The notes under the pieces: model-generated
What the model saw: the letters and a program-made list of their open reading frames with translations, nothing else
Database searches by the model: none
What the model was told of the DNA's origin: nothing
Program-made: the position numbers and the translations under genes
From: Balneolaceae bacterium
GTDB taxonomy: Bacteria > Bacteroidota > Rhodothermia > Balneolales > Balneolaceae
Direction of reading: 5' to 3'
DNA: 64,000 nt
NCBI GenBank assembly: GCA_007693395.1
Contig: REDS01000119.1
Span: 1 to 64,000 of the forward strand
Part shown: positions 16,548 through 25,288 of the stretch, piece by piece
How the letters are laid out: every line of letters starts with the position of its first letter
How positions within the stretch are numbered: the stretch's first letter is position 1

Positions 16548-17816
16548 ATGCTTGATATTACATTTATCCGCGAAAACAGTGCTCTTGTTAAGCAAGGAAT
16601 GGTTAATAAAGGGGAGAAAAACACCGATGTTATTGATCATGTCATCGAAAAGAATGAGCAGTGGCGCGGTGTGGTGACCCAGCTCGACAGGCTTCGGGCT
16701 GAGGGCAACAAGAAAGCGAAGATGATTGGCGAGTTGATGGGCCAGGGAAAGAGAGAAGAAGCCCAGAAAATCATCAAAGAGACAGGTGATAACAAAGAGA
16801 AGATAAAAGAGCTGGAAACTACACTCGCCGAACTTCAGGCTGAGAGGGATAATCTGCTCTACCAGATTCCCAATGTGCCGGATGAAAGCGTACCTGTAGG
16901 GCATACTGAAGCTGATAACCAGGTGTTTAAAACATGGGGCGAACCTGCAAAAGAAGAGTGGCTGTTGCCGCACTGGGATATTGCAGCGGAGAAAAAATGG
17001 ATCGACTTTGATCGGGGCTCAAAAGTAACAGGAGCCGGTTTTCCGTTCTATGTAGGGCAGATGGCCCGGCTACAGCGGGCACTCATTAACTTTTTCCTCA
17101 ACGAAGCTGTAGCGCATGGGTACACAGAGATACAGTCCCCATATCTTGTGAATGAAGATTCTGCCCGCGGAACGGGACAAATTCCCGATAAAGAGGATAT
17201 GATGTACACCATTCCACGTGACGGCTTTTTTGCCATTCCCACCGCAGAAGTTCCGGTTACCAATTTTCATCGCGATGAAATTTTGAGCATGGACGATCTG
17301 CCAATTTACTACACTGCCTACACACCATGTTGGCGGCGTGAAGCGGGTAGCTACGGGAAAGATGTGCGCGGACTCAATCGCCTGCACCAATTCGACAAGG
17401 TAGAACTCGTAAAATTTGTACACCCTGAATACTCCGATTCCGAGCTCGAATCACTTCGCGAATACGCAGAATCGCTCCTTGAAAAACTTAATTTGCCGTA
17501 CCGAACTCTCCTGATGTGTACCGGTGATATGGGCTTTACTCAAACCAAAAAATACGATCTTGAAGTGTGGAGCCCCGGTCAGCAGCGCTGGCTCGAAGTA
17601 AGCTCCTGCTCCAATTTTGGATCATTTCAGGCGCGACGCATGCAACTTCGATATAAAAATGAGAAAGGTAAAACGGAGATGGTGCACACGCTGAATGGTT
17701 CAGGGCTTGCACTTCCGCGTATTGTGGCATCTATACTTGAAACCTATCAAACCGAGGCCGGTGATGTGATTGTGCCTGATGTTCTGAAGCCGTATATGGC
17801 ATCAGATAAAATCTGA
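16548..17816 (+). CDS. serS: Seryl-tRNA synthetase
   Basis: 422 aa class II synthetase. The N-terminal coiled-coil arm that grips the long variable arm of tRNA-Ser spans about residues 30-105 (KEKIKELETTLAELQAERDN). Catalytic motifs: FPFYVGQMARLQRALINFFL, motif 2 with TPCWRREAGSYGKDVRGLNR and QFDKVELVKF, and motif 3 NGSGLALPRIVASILE. It charges tRNA-Ser in the cytosol. Length is normal. Confidence 0.97.
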   Translation: MLDITFIRENSALVKQGMVNKGEKNTDVIDHVIEKNEQWRGVVTQLDRLRAEGNKKAKMIGELMGQGKREEAQKIIKETGDNKEKIKELETTLAELQAERDNLLYQIPNVPDESVPVGHTEADNQVFKTWGEPAKEEWLLPHWDIAAEKKWIDFDRGSKVTGAGFPFYVGQMARLQRALINFFLNEAVAHGYTEIQSPYLVNEDSARGTGQIPDKEDMMYTIPRDGFFAIPTAEVPVTNFHRDEILSMDDLPIYYTAYTPCWRREAGSYGKDVRGLNRLHQFDKVELVKFVHPEYSDSELESLREYAESLLEKLNLPYRTLLMCTGDMGFTQTKKYDLEVWSPGQQRWLEVSSCSNFGSFQARRMQLRYKNEKGKTEMVHTLNGSGLALPRIVASILETYQTEAGDVIVPDVLKPYMASDKI

Positions 17817-17865
17817 CATTAATTCTTATAGATAGAGAAAAGATACCCTGTTTGATTGGTTTAAT

Positions 17866-18855
17866 TTAAGTCAATGCATAGATCTCTTCGTCACTGAAAT
17901 TGAGCAATTTTTCGAGAATTGGGTCCATCTCTTTTTCATCCATGATGGATGCCCGGAGTTTTTTTCCATTTCGGATTCCCTTCAGGTACTGTCCGTAATG
18001 CTTTTTCATGATGATAACTCCATATCGCTCCCCGTGATGGGCAACAGAGAGGCGAAGCTGCTCTGCACAAATTGCCAGGCGATCTTCAATGGATGCATCA
18101 GGCAGCCGTTCTCCGGTTTCGAGATAGTGCCTTGTCTGTTCGAAAATCCAGGGATTACCGATGGCACCACGGCCAATCATAACACCATCCACACCGGTTT
18201 CGTCGAACATTTTCTTTGCAAGCTGAGGTGTGGTTACATCGCCGTTACCGATGATAGGGATGTAAAGTCCGGGGGTATCTTTTAGTATTTTGAGCCATTC
18301 CCAGCGGGCATCGCCTTTATATTTTTGTGCTCGTGTGCGTGCATGAACTGTAAGAGCCTTAACGCCAATACTCTGCAGCATCAAAGCTACCTCGCTGATT
18401 CGAATGGTACTGTCATCCCAACCAAGACGGGTTTTTACGGTAACCGGCAGATCTCCTGCCGCATCAACAACTGTACCGGCCATTCTCTCCATCATACCAA
18501 GATCTTTAAGGCATGCAGATCCCGCACCTTTCTTTACAATTTTATATACCGGGCAGCCAAAGTTAATGTCTACAAGATCAGGGTTGTTGGTAATGGCCAC
18601 TTTTGTGGCGCCTTCCATCGCTTCTTCGCGTCCGCCAAAAATCTGAATGCCAAATGGGCGTTCAATCTCTTCGAACTGCATTTTGTGCATGGCAATATCG
18701 GCATCGCGGATGATAGCCTCAGAGCTGATAAACTCTGTATAAACAATGCTGGCTCCTTTTTTCTTACAAATCTGCCGGAACGGGGAGTCGGTAACATCCT
18801 CCATAGGTGCCAGAAAAAGCGGGCGGTTGCCTAAGTTTATAGTGTCGATGTTCAT
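17866..18855 (-). CDS. dus: tRNA-dihydrouridine synthase
   Basis: 329 aa TIM-barrel flavoenzyme that reduces uridines in the tRNA D-loop with NADPH. Visible motifs: FLAPMEDVTDSPFRQI at the N-terminus, VDINFGCPVYKIVKKGAGSA with the active-site cysteine region, VTVKTRLGWDD, LTVHARTRAQKYKGDARWEW, IIGNGDVTTP, GVDGVMIGRGAIGNPWIF. It belongs to the DusB-like bacterial group; which uridine it modifies cannot be told from sequence alone. It is convergent with serS. Confidence 0.92.
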   Translation of the reverse strand: MNIDTINLGNRPLFLAPMEDVTDSPFRQICKKKGASIVYTEFISSEAIIRDADIAMHKMQFEEIERPFGIQIFGGREEAMEGATKVAITNNPDLVDINFGCPVYKIVKKGAGSACLKDLGMMERMAGTVVDAAGDLPVTVKTRLGWDDSTIRISEVALMLQSIGVKALTVHARTRAQKYKGDARWEWLKILKDTPGLYIPIIGNGDVTTPQLAKKMFDETGVDGVMIGRGAIGNPWIFEQTRHYLETGERLPDASIEDRLAICAEQLRLSVAHHGERYGVIIMKKHYGQYLKGIRNGKKLRASIMDEKEMDPILEKLLNFSDEEIYALT

Positions 18856-19006
18856 AGAGTGATTGAGTTATAAAATGGTTCTCATCTTCATTCCGCATGT
18901 CCCGATTATTCGGGTACAGAAAGTGTAGCTATTTTCTCAAAGTTATCCTGTGCTGCGCTCTAAATGTCGGGTTGTTGGCTAACAATTTGAATTTGGTTTT
19001 GTGGAA

Positions 19007-19021
19007 AGACTTCCGAAGTCT
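19007..19021. repeat. Palindrome AGACTTC-C-GAAGTCT
   Basis: Perfect 7-base inverted repeat with one central base. It has no T tract on the plus side. Such short palindromes recur as dispersed repeats or operators in this phylum; the function here is unknown. Confidence 0.4.
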
Positions 19022-19190
19022 CATTAAATACAGCCTAAATGGAAGGCAGGTTAATTTGTATCAACATTAAAAAAGTCAAAACACTTTGGAAGATTCGTTA
19101 CAACAGCTCCGGTTTAAAATTTTAACTTAAAAACGAGAGCTTTGAAAATACGAGTTTTAACGTATGAAGGCTAAGAATTGATATATATTC

Positions 19191-19263
19191 ATGAGATTGA
19201 AAAATAATCCCTTTTTAGGGCGATCAGATTAATCGGTAGTTTTTTTTTTTAACCTAATCTCAT
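19191..19263 (+). repeat. Nested inverted repeat in the aldolase leader
   Basis: ATGAGATT (19191-19198) pairs perfectly with AATCTCAT (19256-19263). Between them lie CCCTTTTTAGGG (19210-19221), GATTAATC (19228-19235) and a long T run starting near 19242. The outer arms would enclose two small hairpins. It could be an RNA switch-like leader or a weak terminator; the sequence alone does not decide. Confidence 0.4.
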
Positions 19264-19411
19264 TCAGATAAATACAGCCACATCCAATCGCTTCTTAAAA
19301 GCAATTGGGTAGGAAGGGAGTTTTTCTGAAATTGAAATTTTTGTGAATTATCTGTGTAACAGCAGCAAAAAACCGATTTTCAGATAAAAAAATCTTAAAT
19401 ATCTTCATTTT

Positions 19412-19421
19412 GAAGCGCTTC
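19412..19421. promoter_or_regulatory. LacI/GalR-type operator palindrome upstream of fbaB
   Basis: GAAGCGCTTC is a perfect 10-base palindrome with the AAnCGnTT core used by LacI/GalR/CcpA-family regulators. The symmetry extends to TTnGAAGCGCTTCnAA. It is 98 bases before the fbaB start. No LacI-family gene is in this window, so the regulator must be elsewhere. Confidence 0.55.
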
Positions 19422-19518
19422 CAACCCGATTCTGCTATGCCAAGAATAGCCAATTGTTTATTTAACCTGTATATTAGAGTGTTAAACGAAATTCCGAATA
19501 AAAAAGGAGTACAAAATA

Positions 19519-20595
19519 ATGACACTTGCAAAATCAAGTATTGAAGAGTTACTGGGGAAAGATGCCGACTCTTTATTAAATCATGTATGTAAAACCATAC
19601 CAAAAGAGAATTTACACCTGCCAACTTCAGGCTATGTTGATGATGTGTGGTACCACTCAGACAGAAACAACCGTGTACTGCACAATCTGCAGAGAATGTT
19701 CGATCACGGGCGCCTTGCCGGTACCGGATATCTCTCAATTCTTCCTGTTGATCAGGGAATTGAGCACAGTGCCGGTGCTTCGTTCGCTAAAAATCCTGCC
19801 TATTTCGATCCTGAGAAAATTGTAGAACTCGCTATTGAAGGCGGCTGTAATGCAGTTGCTTCTACATTTGGTGTATTGGGTGCGGTTGCGAGAAAATATG
19901 CGCACAAAATTCCGTTCCTGGTAAAGATCAACCACAATGAGCTTCTCACATTCCCGAACAAGTTTGATCAGATTATGTTCGGTTCTATCGAGAAAGCGTA
20001 CAACATGGGCGCTGCTGCTGTTGGGGCAACTATCTATTTTGGATCAGATGAATCATCACGCCAGATCGTGGAAGTAGCTGAAGCTTTTGACTATGCTCAC
20101 GAGCTCGGTATGGCAACTGTTCTCTGGTGCTACACACGTAACAATGCGTTTAAGGTAGATGGTGTTGATTATCACTCATCAGCTGACCTCACCGGCCAGG
20201 CTAACCACCTCGGTGTGACAATTGGTGCAGATATTGTGAAGCAAAAACTGCCTGAAAACAACGGTGGTTATCTCGCACTTAATACAGGCAACTCAAGCTA
20301 TGGTAAACTCGATCAGCGTATTTATGACGAACTTACGTCAGACAATCCTATCGATCTTACAAGATACCAGGTAGCAAATGGCTATATGGGCCGTGCAGGG
20401 CTTATCAACTCAGGTGGTGCATCCGGAAGCGACGACTTCGCTGATGCTGTTAAAACCGCAGTTGTGAACAAGCGTGCCGGTGGCATGGGTCTTATTAGTG
20501 GCCGTAAAGCGTTTCAGCGTCCTATGGACGAAGGTGTTAAACTTCTGAACTACATTCAGGATGTTTATCTGAACGATGAAATAACCATCGCTTAA
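19519..20595 (+). CDS. fbaB: Class I fructose-bisphosphate aldolase (DhnA/FbaB type)
   Basis: 358 aa, preceded by AAAAAAGGAG, one of the few strong Shine-Dalgarno sites here. Motifs: [41 protein letters not shown], and [15 protein letters not shown] with the expected Schiff-base lysine at about residue 241. The C-terminus ([12 protein letters not shown]) carries the phosphate-binding GR. It splits fructose-1,6-bisphosphate into DHAP and glyceraldehyde-3-phosphate without a metal. With pfkA and pgi at 50-53 kb it supplies upper glycolysis/gluconeogenesis. The operator at 19412 suggests sugar-responsive control. Confidence 0.93.
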   Translation: MTLAKSSIEELLGKDADSLLNHVCKTIPKENLHLPTSGYVDDVWYHSDRNNRVLHNLQRMFDHGRLAGTGYLSILPVDQGIEHSAGASFAKNPAYFDPEKIVELAIEGGCNAVASTFGVLGAVARKYAHKIPFLVKINHNELLTFPNKFDQIMFGSIEKAYNMGAAAVGATIYFGSDESSRQIVEVAEAFDYAHELGMATVLWCYTRNNAFKVDGVDYHSSADLTGQANHLGVTIGADIVKQKLPENNGGYLALNTGNSSYGKLDQRIYDELTSDNPIDLTRYQVANGYMGRAGLINSGGASGSDDFADAVKTAVVNKRAGGMGLISGRKAFQRPMDEGVKLLNYIQDVYLNDEITIA

Positions 20596-20606
20596 TTACA
20601 TTCTTT

Positions 20607-20644
20607 AAGCCATGTCGGATCTTTTGAAGGCATGGCTTTTTTTT
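20607..20644 (+). terminator. Rho-independent terminator of fbaB
   Basis: AAGCCATG (20607-20614) and CATGGCTT (20631-20638) form a perfect 8-base stem with a 16-base loop, followed at once by further T residues to 20644. It lies 11 bases after the fbaB stop. Confidence 0.85.
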
Positions 20645-20686
20645 GCCTATTATTTTCCAGCTAACCGGGAATGAGAGTTAAAATTA

Positions 20687-21745
20687 TTGGCTGACACGCA
20701 GCAAAATACAATTAAAAGTGGCCCTCTGATCTCCTTCAAATACATGGCTATATCCATTGTATTAAGTATGGTGAGTATGGGCATTGTTATCTACCTTACC
20801 TACACTCCCGGAATTCTTGAGCACCTCAAACCAAAGAGGATGCCAGGCCTTGTTCTTGCCATTCTGGTTACTTTTCTGAAAGTCTATTTTTCTGCTGCAA
20901 AAATTCGCTTTCTGGCGGATAAAGCAATTAGCAAAATGGCGGCGATGAGAATTGCCCTCACTTGGGATTTTGCCTCCGCAATCACGCCATCAACTATTGG
21001 CGGTGCTCCTGTTGCAACGTTTGCGATGACCCGTGAGGGACTGAAGCTTGGCAAATCATCAGCCATAGTGCTTTATGGTGTACTGCTCGATCAGTTCTGG
21101 TACGCACTCGCAGTACCCATTTTATTGATTTCGGGTATCTATTTTCAGGTTATACCAGAAGAGATTGGCCTTGTTGGTAATATAACCATGGCGCTGATTT
21201 ATGGTGGATTACTCGCTTACGGCGCGGTATTGGCTTATGGGCTGCTTGTGAATCCTGCCGCCATGAGGAAAATTGTGAATGTTGTTTTCAGGTTGCCTTT
21301 TCTTCGTAAACACTCTGAAAAAGTAAGTGCAGAAGCTGAAAATCTTGAAAAATATTCCATCGAGCTTAGAAAGAAACCATTCAATTTTGTATTAAAAGCT
21401 TTCTTCCTTTCTACCATGAGCTGGTTGTGCAGAATTGCCATTCCTGTTATAGTAGTACTTAGCCTGCTGCCGGCTAACGAAATTCTGCTTGTACTGAGAA
21501 GTTTATCGATGAACCTCGCTTTTCTTGTAATTCCAACTCCCGGTGGTTCAGGCGGGGTTGAAGGACTATTTGCCATTTTCCTTGGCCCGCTTATTGACCG
21601 GAAAGCATTCATCGGGCTTGCTGTTTTCGTTTGGCGGATTATTACTTATTACATAAGCATCGGTCTGGGAATTTTCGCAATGTTTTGGTACGTAAACCAA
21701 ACGGTTACGGAAAAACTTGATTCATCCAGAAAAGAGGAAGAGTAA
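20687..21745 (+). CDS. YbhN/LPG-synthase-type flippase-like membrane protein
   Basis: 352 aa from a TTG start at 20687; an internal ATG at 20744 is possible but would cut into the first helix region. About seven to eight hydrophobic helices, with TWDFASAITPSTIGGAPVATFAMTREG and PTPGGSGGVEGLFAIFLGP, the conserved blocks of the UPF0104 (YbhN, MprF N-terminal) family. Relatives move or scan lipids across the inner membrane. No synthase domain is attached, so it is not MprF itself. The substrate is unknown. radA follows after 2 bases. Confidence 0.8.
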   Translation: MADTQQNTIKSGPLISFKYMAISIVLSMVSMGIVIYLTYTPGILEHLKPKRMPGLVLAILVTFLKVYFSAAKIRFLADKAISKMAAMRIALTWDFASAITPSTIGGAPVATFAMTREGLKLGKSSAIVLYGVLLDQFWYALAVPILLISGIYFQVIPEEIGLVGNITMALIYGGLLAYGAVLAYGLLVNPAAMRKIVNVVFRLPFLRKHSEKVSAEAENLEKYSIELRKKPFNFVLKAFFLSTMSWLCRIAIPVIVVLSLLPANEILLVLRSLSMNLAFLVIPTPGGSGGVEGLFAIFLGPLIDRKAFIGLAVFVWRIITYYISIGLGIFAMFWYVNQTVTEKLDSSRKEEE

Positions 21746-21747
21746 AC

Positions 21748-23088
21748 ATGGCGAAAGAGCGTACTCGGTTTATCTGCAGTAATTGCGGCCACGATTCACC
21801 AAAGTGGCAGGGGGTATGCCCCTCTTGCAATGAATGGAACACTTTTTCTGAACAAAAAGTGGTAAAGGCGGTCAGGGAGAAGAATAAAATTTCCATTTCC
21901 GATGATGGCACCAGTAATATCACCGCCCTCTCTGATATCAGGATAAGCTATGCAGACCGTTTCAGCACAAATCTAAAGGAGTTTGACAGGGTTTTGAACG
22001 GCGGATTTGTTCGAGGATCCTTCTCATTGCTTGGCGGAGATCCCGGTATCGGAAAAAGCACACTGATGCTTCAGGTAGCAAAAAACTGTCCGGACAAGAA
22101 AATTCTCTACATCGCAGGGGAGGAGTCTGGTTCACAAATCAAACAGCGGGCTTCACGAATCGGTTTAAAGGGCCAAAATCTTTTCATAAGTTCGCATACC
22201 GAGGTTCGGGATATCATCAGCAAAGCGCGCAGCAGCACGTACGATCTGCTGATAATCGACTCAATCCAAACCGTTTTCAGCGATGATCTCACCAGCCTGC
22301 CCGGCAGTGTGCAGCAGATTCGTGAGTGCTCAGCATTGTTACAGCAATTGGCCAAAAAAGAGAATGTTACCATTCTGATGATTGGTCACGTAACCAAAGA
22401 CGGCGATATTGCAGGCCCGCGCATTCTGGAGCATATGGTGGATACCGTTTTACATTTTGAGGGGGACAAAAATCACCTCTATAGATTGCTTAGAACGGTG
22501 AAAAACAGATTTGGCCCTGCTCAGGAAGTGGGGGTTTTTGAGATGAAGGAGGGGGGCTTGGAAGAGGTTGCCAATCCGTCTGTTCTTTTTATGAGTGATT
22601 CTGAGATTGAGGTCAGCGGTAATTCGCTAACTTGTGTGATGGAAGGCACGCGCCCAATTTTGGTGGAAGTACAGGCTCTGGTTACCCCCAGCAGCTACAG
22701 TACACCACAACGCACAGCCAGTGGATTTGACCAGCGAAGGCTCTCTCTGCTGATTGCCGTTCTTGAAAAACGTGCGGGATTAAGTTTTGCCGGGAATGAC
22801 GTATATTTGAATATTGCGGGGGGATTGAAAATCACTGATCCGGCAGCCGATTTTGCCGTGGTATCCGCACTTATATCTTCACTCAAGGACAAACCACTAA
22901 AACGTGATACAATTTATTTTGGTGAAGTTGGGCTGGGGGGTGAGGTGAGAAAGGTTTCCTTTTTTGAGCAAAGGATAAGGGAAGCAGAGAAGATGGGCTT
23001 GAAAAAAGTGGTAGCCCCAAAAGTTAAAGCTGCGGGAACATCAGTAAAGGTTCAATCCGCAGCCGTTATAACTGATTTGAGGCTTTAA
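21748..23088 (+). CDS. radA: DNA repair protein RadA
   Basis: 446 aa. N-terminal C4 zinc finger (FICSNCGHDSPKWQGVCPSC), then a RecA-like ATPase with Walker A GGDPGIGKST and Walker B LLIIDSIQTV. The RadA-specific KNRFG motif (VKNRFGPAQEVGVFEM) is at about residue 251, and a Lon-protease-like C-terminal domain follows. It is a branch-migration helicase acting with RecA. It also helps natural transformation in species that have DprA, which is present at 10.7 kb. Confidence 0.96.
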   Translation: MAKERTRFICSNCGHDSPKWQGVCPSCNEWNTFSEQKVVKAVREKNKISISDDGTSNITALSDIRISYADRFSTNLKEFDRVLNGGFVRGSFSLLGGDPGIGKSTLMLQVAKNCPDKKILYIAGEESGSQIKQRASRIGLKGQNLFISSHTEVRDIISKARSSTYDLLIIDSIQTVFSDDLTSLPGSVQQIRECSALLQQLAKKENVTILMIGHVTKDGDIAGPRILEHMVDTVLHFEGDKNHLYRLLRTVKNRFGPAQEVGVFEMKEGGLEEVANPSVLFMSDSEIEVSGNSLTCVMEGTRPILVEVQALVTPSSYSTPQRTASGFDQRRLSLLIAVLEKRAGLSFAGNDVYLNIAGGLKITDPAADFAVVSALISSLKDKPLKRDTIYFGEVGLGGEVRKVSFFEQRIREAEKMGLKKVVAPKVKAAGTSVKVQSAAVITDLRL

Positions 23089-23092
23089 CGAG

Positions 23093-23287
23093 TTAGTAAT
23101 TCTCTCGCTGTCTTCTTCTCTCTTCGCGTACACTTTTCTTGAGAGCTTCTCTTTTCTGCTCTGATGGTTTGATGTACTGCTGACGCTCTTTGTACTCATT
23201 GAGAATTCGTGAGCGCGTTACCATTTTCTTAAAACGGTTGATAGCACGGTCGATGCTTTCAGAATCTTTTACGTTAACGCCGATCAT
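23093..23287 (-). CDS. rpsU: 30S ribosomal protein S21
   Basis: 64 aa, highly basic: MIGVNVKDSESIDRAINRF, then KKMVTRSRILNEYKERQQY and a KREALKKSVREERRRQRE tail. This matches the short S21 of Bacteroidota, a late-binding protein of the small-subunit platform near the anti-Shine-Dalgarno. It is convergent with radA, 4 bases apart. Confidence 0.95.
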   Translation of the reverse strand: MIGVNVKDSESIDRAINRFKKMVTRSRILNEYKERQQYIKPSEQKREALKKSVREERRRQRENY

Positions 23288-23685
23288 AAATATATTTTGT
23301 TTATTGAATTTTTTAGAGACTTATAAGATAAAAATGTTTTACGATAAAAAGTAGTTTCGATATCAAAATTTATGTTAAGCAATAATTTGTACTGTAAGAA
23401 CAATCACCGGCTATTAAGTTATTGAAATCCCTCATTATCACTGGTGCACCTGGCTGTATTACACTCTATTTATAATTTCAGGATACAGAAAAATTAAATA
23501 TCCAAAACTTCACATCTCAGGTGTTTTTTTTTACTTATTTTGCCTTCACTTATGGCAGTATGGCATAGAAATCGGAAATTGAGAAGATAACTGTACAAAG
23601 AGCGTTGGTCATGATTCAAAAATCCAAAAGAATGAAACAGAAACCATATTTTTACACACAAAATTAGTTAATCTCCCCATATCAT
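23288..23685. other. 398-base divergent intergenic region
   Basis: Lies between rpsU (minus) and the small membrane protein (plus) and is AT-rich. I see no coding frame, no strong hairpin and no convincing TTTG/TAnnTTTG pair. It presumably carries both promoters. Confidence 0.4.
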
Positions 23686-24366
23686 ATGATTGCCTCATAT
23701 ATCAATACGCTAAAAGAGATCTATGCACGGCCACGCAATGTGGTAGATTCTTATGTTCACACTGATCACTCAGACTACCAGTCACCGCTTTTTTTTATGC
23801 TGATCGGTGCGGTGATTGTGGTGTTGCTAACTTCGATACTTGTAAACTTTGATGTTGATGTGACTTCAGCGGTACCTGAAGTGGAAAATGAGCAGCTTCA
23901 GGAGCTTTCAGAACAGATGTTTTTAACGGATGTTCTTATCTCAACTCAATTTCTGCCACTTATTCTGATTCTTTTTCTCGTACCGATGCTTTCAGTTGCG
24001 GGTATGCTTTTTCTTCGAAGTTATACAGAAGGTTTCTTTTCTCTGCTGATTTTAAACAGTTATCTGGTCGGTGCAGTAATGATTCCTCTTTTGCTATTGA
24101 TCCCGCTCTGGTCATTTTCGGGTATGTCGCTCGCTGATCCCGCACTGAATACCAACATTCCCGGTGTAATAGTGGCCGCAGCCGGGCTTTGGGTGTATAA
24201 AAACTACTTTCATTTATCTGATTTCATGGGCTGGATTCGAATGCTGAGTGCTTTCATCACCGGGTATATCATGTTCATTCTTATGAAGGGCCTGGCATCG
24301 AGTATTTTGGGATATATAATTTTTGCCCTCCGAAGAATCGCCGAAATGTCGGGTAACGGGGGATGA
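23686..24366 (+). CDS. Small polytopic membrane protein, possibly Yip1-like
   Basis: 226 aa. A short soluble N-terminus (ASYINTLKEIYARPRNVVDS) is followed by about five hydrophobic helices (FFMLIGAVIVVLLTSILVNF, FLPLILILFLVPMLSVAGML, LLILNSYLVGAVMIPLLLLI, NIPGVIVAAAGLWVYKNYF, ITGYIMFILMKGLAS). The N-terminal RPRNVVDS plus a helix bundle recalls Yip1/DUF3667-type proteins, but I am not certain. No function assigned. It is convergent with the TIGR02757 gene. Confidence 0.7.
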   Translation: MIASYINTLKEIYARPRNVVDSYVHTDHSDYQSPLFFMLIGAVIVVLLTSILVNFDVDVTSAVPEVENEQLQELSEQMFLTDVLISTQFLPLILILFLVPMLSVAGMLFLRSYTEGFFSLLILNSYLVGAVMIPLLLLIPLWSFSGMSLADPALNTNIPGVIVAAAGLWVYKNYFHLSDFMGWIRMLSAFITGYIMFILMKGLASSILGYIIFALRRIAEMSGNGG

Positions 24367-24448
24367 TGAGAGAGATTTTCGAAGTCTTAGTACATGAGAA
24401 ATTGTCTCATTGAGTAATATGGGTTAGGAGTACCTACAGACCCGGTAT

Positions 24449-25288
24449 CTACACCTTATTCAATATGAACTTTGTCGGCAGCTTGTAGCCAAGGGCACCC
24501 ATTCCGAACAGGGCATAATCGTAAATAGCGGGATCGTTTGGGTTCATTACCCGTAGCGATTCCGTAAGTTGAATCACCGTTTTCAGGTTATTGGTTCGCC
24601 GGGTAATCAAGCCATATTTTCTGGCTTGTCTTGCCACGTGCACATCGAATGGAACGAGTAATTCTGCCGGCTTCATGAACTCCCAAATCCCGGGATCAAC
24701 CGGGCTATTTTTTCTGATGGCCCATCGTAAAAACATGTAGAGCCGCTTGCAAGTACTCCCTTTTTCCGGAGTGGAGATATGCTTTCTTGTTCTCGCGGCA
24801 AGGTCGTTGCTTCTTGCAAAAAACTCATCATGGAATACAGCAAGAAAGTGCCTGTTCTGTTTTTGTGCGTAGTGATAGCACATTTCCCAGAACTCCTCAA
24901 AATCAGAGAATTGTTGATAAATATTCTGAAGTGCCAGAATAATGCCATGTAAATCAACCGGTTTTATGGTTCTGTGCTTAAAGTTGGCCAGTAGTTTGAA
25001 GTGTGACTGCGTGTAGTTCATCACAAACTCAAGCGGACTATATTGCATGCGACTAAGGAGGTTATCTGTTTTTGCAATTACAATATCACGTCTGCCCCAG
25101 GCCATGGTTGCGGCAAGAAAACCGGCTATTTCAACATCTTTTTTATCAGAAAAGGCGTGCATAAACTTCACCGGATCATGAGGGATGTAATCCTCTTTTT
25201 CAACTTCAAAATTTATGGCATCAAGATAAGGTTTAAGTTCGAGAAGGGATGTATTAGATCGTTTTCTAAGAGACGGCCTGATAATCAT
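24449..25288 (-). CDS. TIGR02757 family protein
   Basis: 279 aa. Conserved blocks: DYIPHDPVKFMHAF, EIAGFLAATMAWGRRDIVI, a long helical middle, and FLRWAIRKNSPVDPGIWEF followed by LVPFDVHVARQARKYGLI, diagnostic of this Bacteroidota-centred family, which is distantly related to HhH-GPD DNA glycosylases. The biochemical role is unknown. The start overlaps the mutY stop by 4 bases (ATGA), so translation is probably coupled and a DNA repair link is plausible. Confidence 0.85.
   Translation of the reverse strand: MIIRPSLRKRSNTSLLELKPYLDAINFEVEKEDYIPHDPVKFMHAFSDKKDVEIAGFLAATMAWGRRDIVIAKTDNLLSRMQYSPLEFVMNYTQSHFKLLANFKHRTIKPVDLHGIILALQNIYQQFSDFEEFWEMCYHYAQKQNRHFLAVFHDEFFARSNDLAARTRKHISTPEKGSTCKRLYMFLRWAIRKNSPVDPGIWEFMKPAELLVPFDVHVARQARKYGLITRRTNNLKTVIQLTESLRVMNPNDPAIYDYALFGMGALGYKLPTKFILNKV

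Larger units (their letters stand above)
18856..19518. other. 663-base region upstream of class I aldolase, no gene seen
   Basis: Separates the dus start (minus) from fbaB (plus). No plausible coding frame; the only sizeable open frame runs antisense into fbaB. It holds palindromes at 18901-18914 (CCCGA/TCGGG), 19007-19021, 19191-19263 and 19412-19421, plus a 13-base T run near 19242. The length and structure suggest a regulated leader for the aldolase gene. Confidence 0.55.

Noticed and set aside
19295..19738. 147-codon minus frame across the fbaB leader
   Set aside because: A third of it is antisense to the start of fbaB and the rest has no coding character.
24394..24410. ATGAGA-AATTG-TCTCAT hairpin between two convergent genes
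   Set aside because: Only a 6-base stem and no T tract on either strand; too weak to call a terminator.
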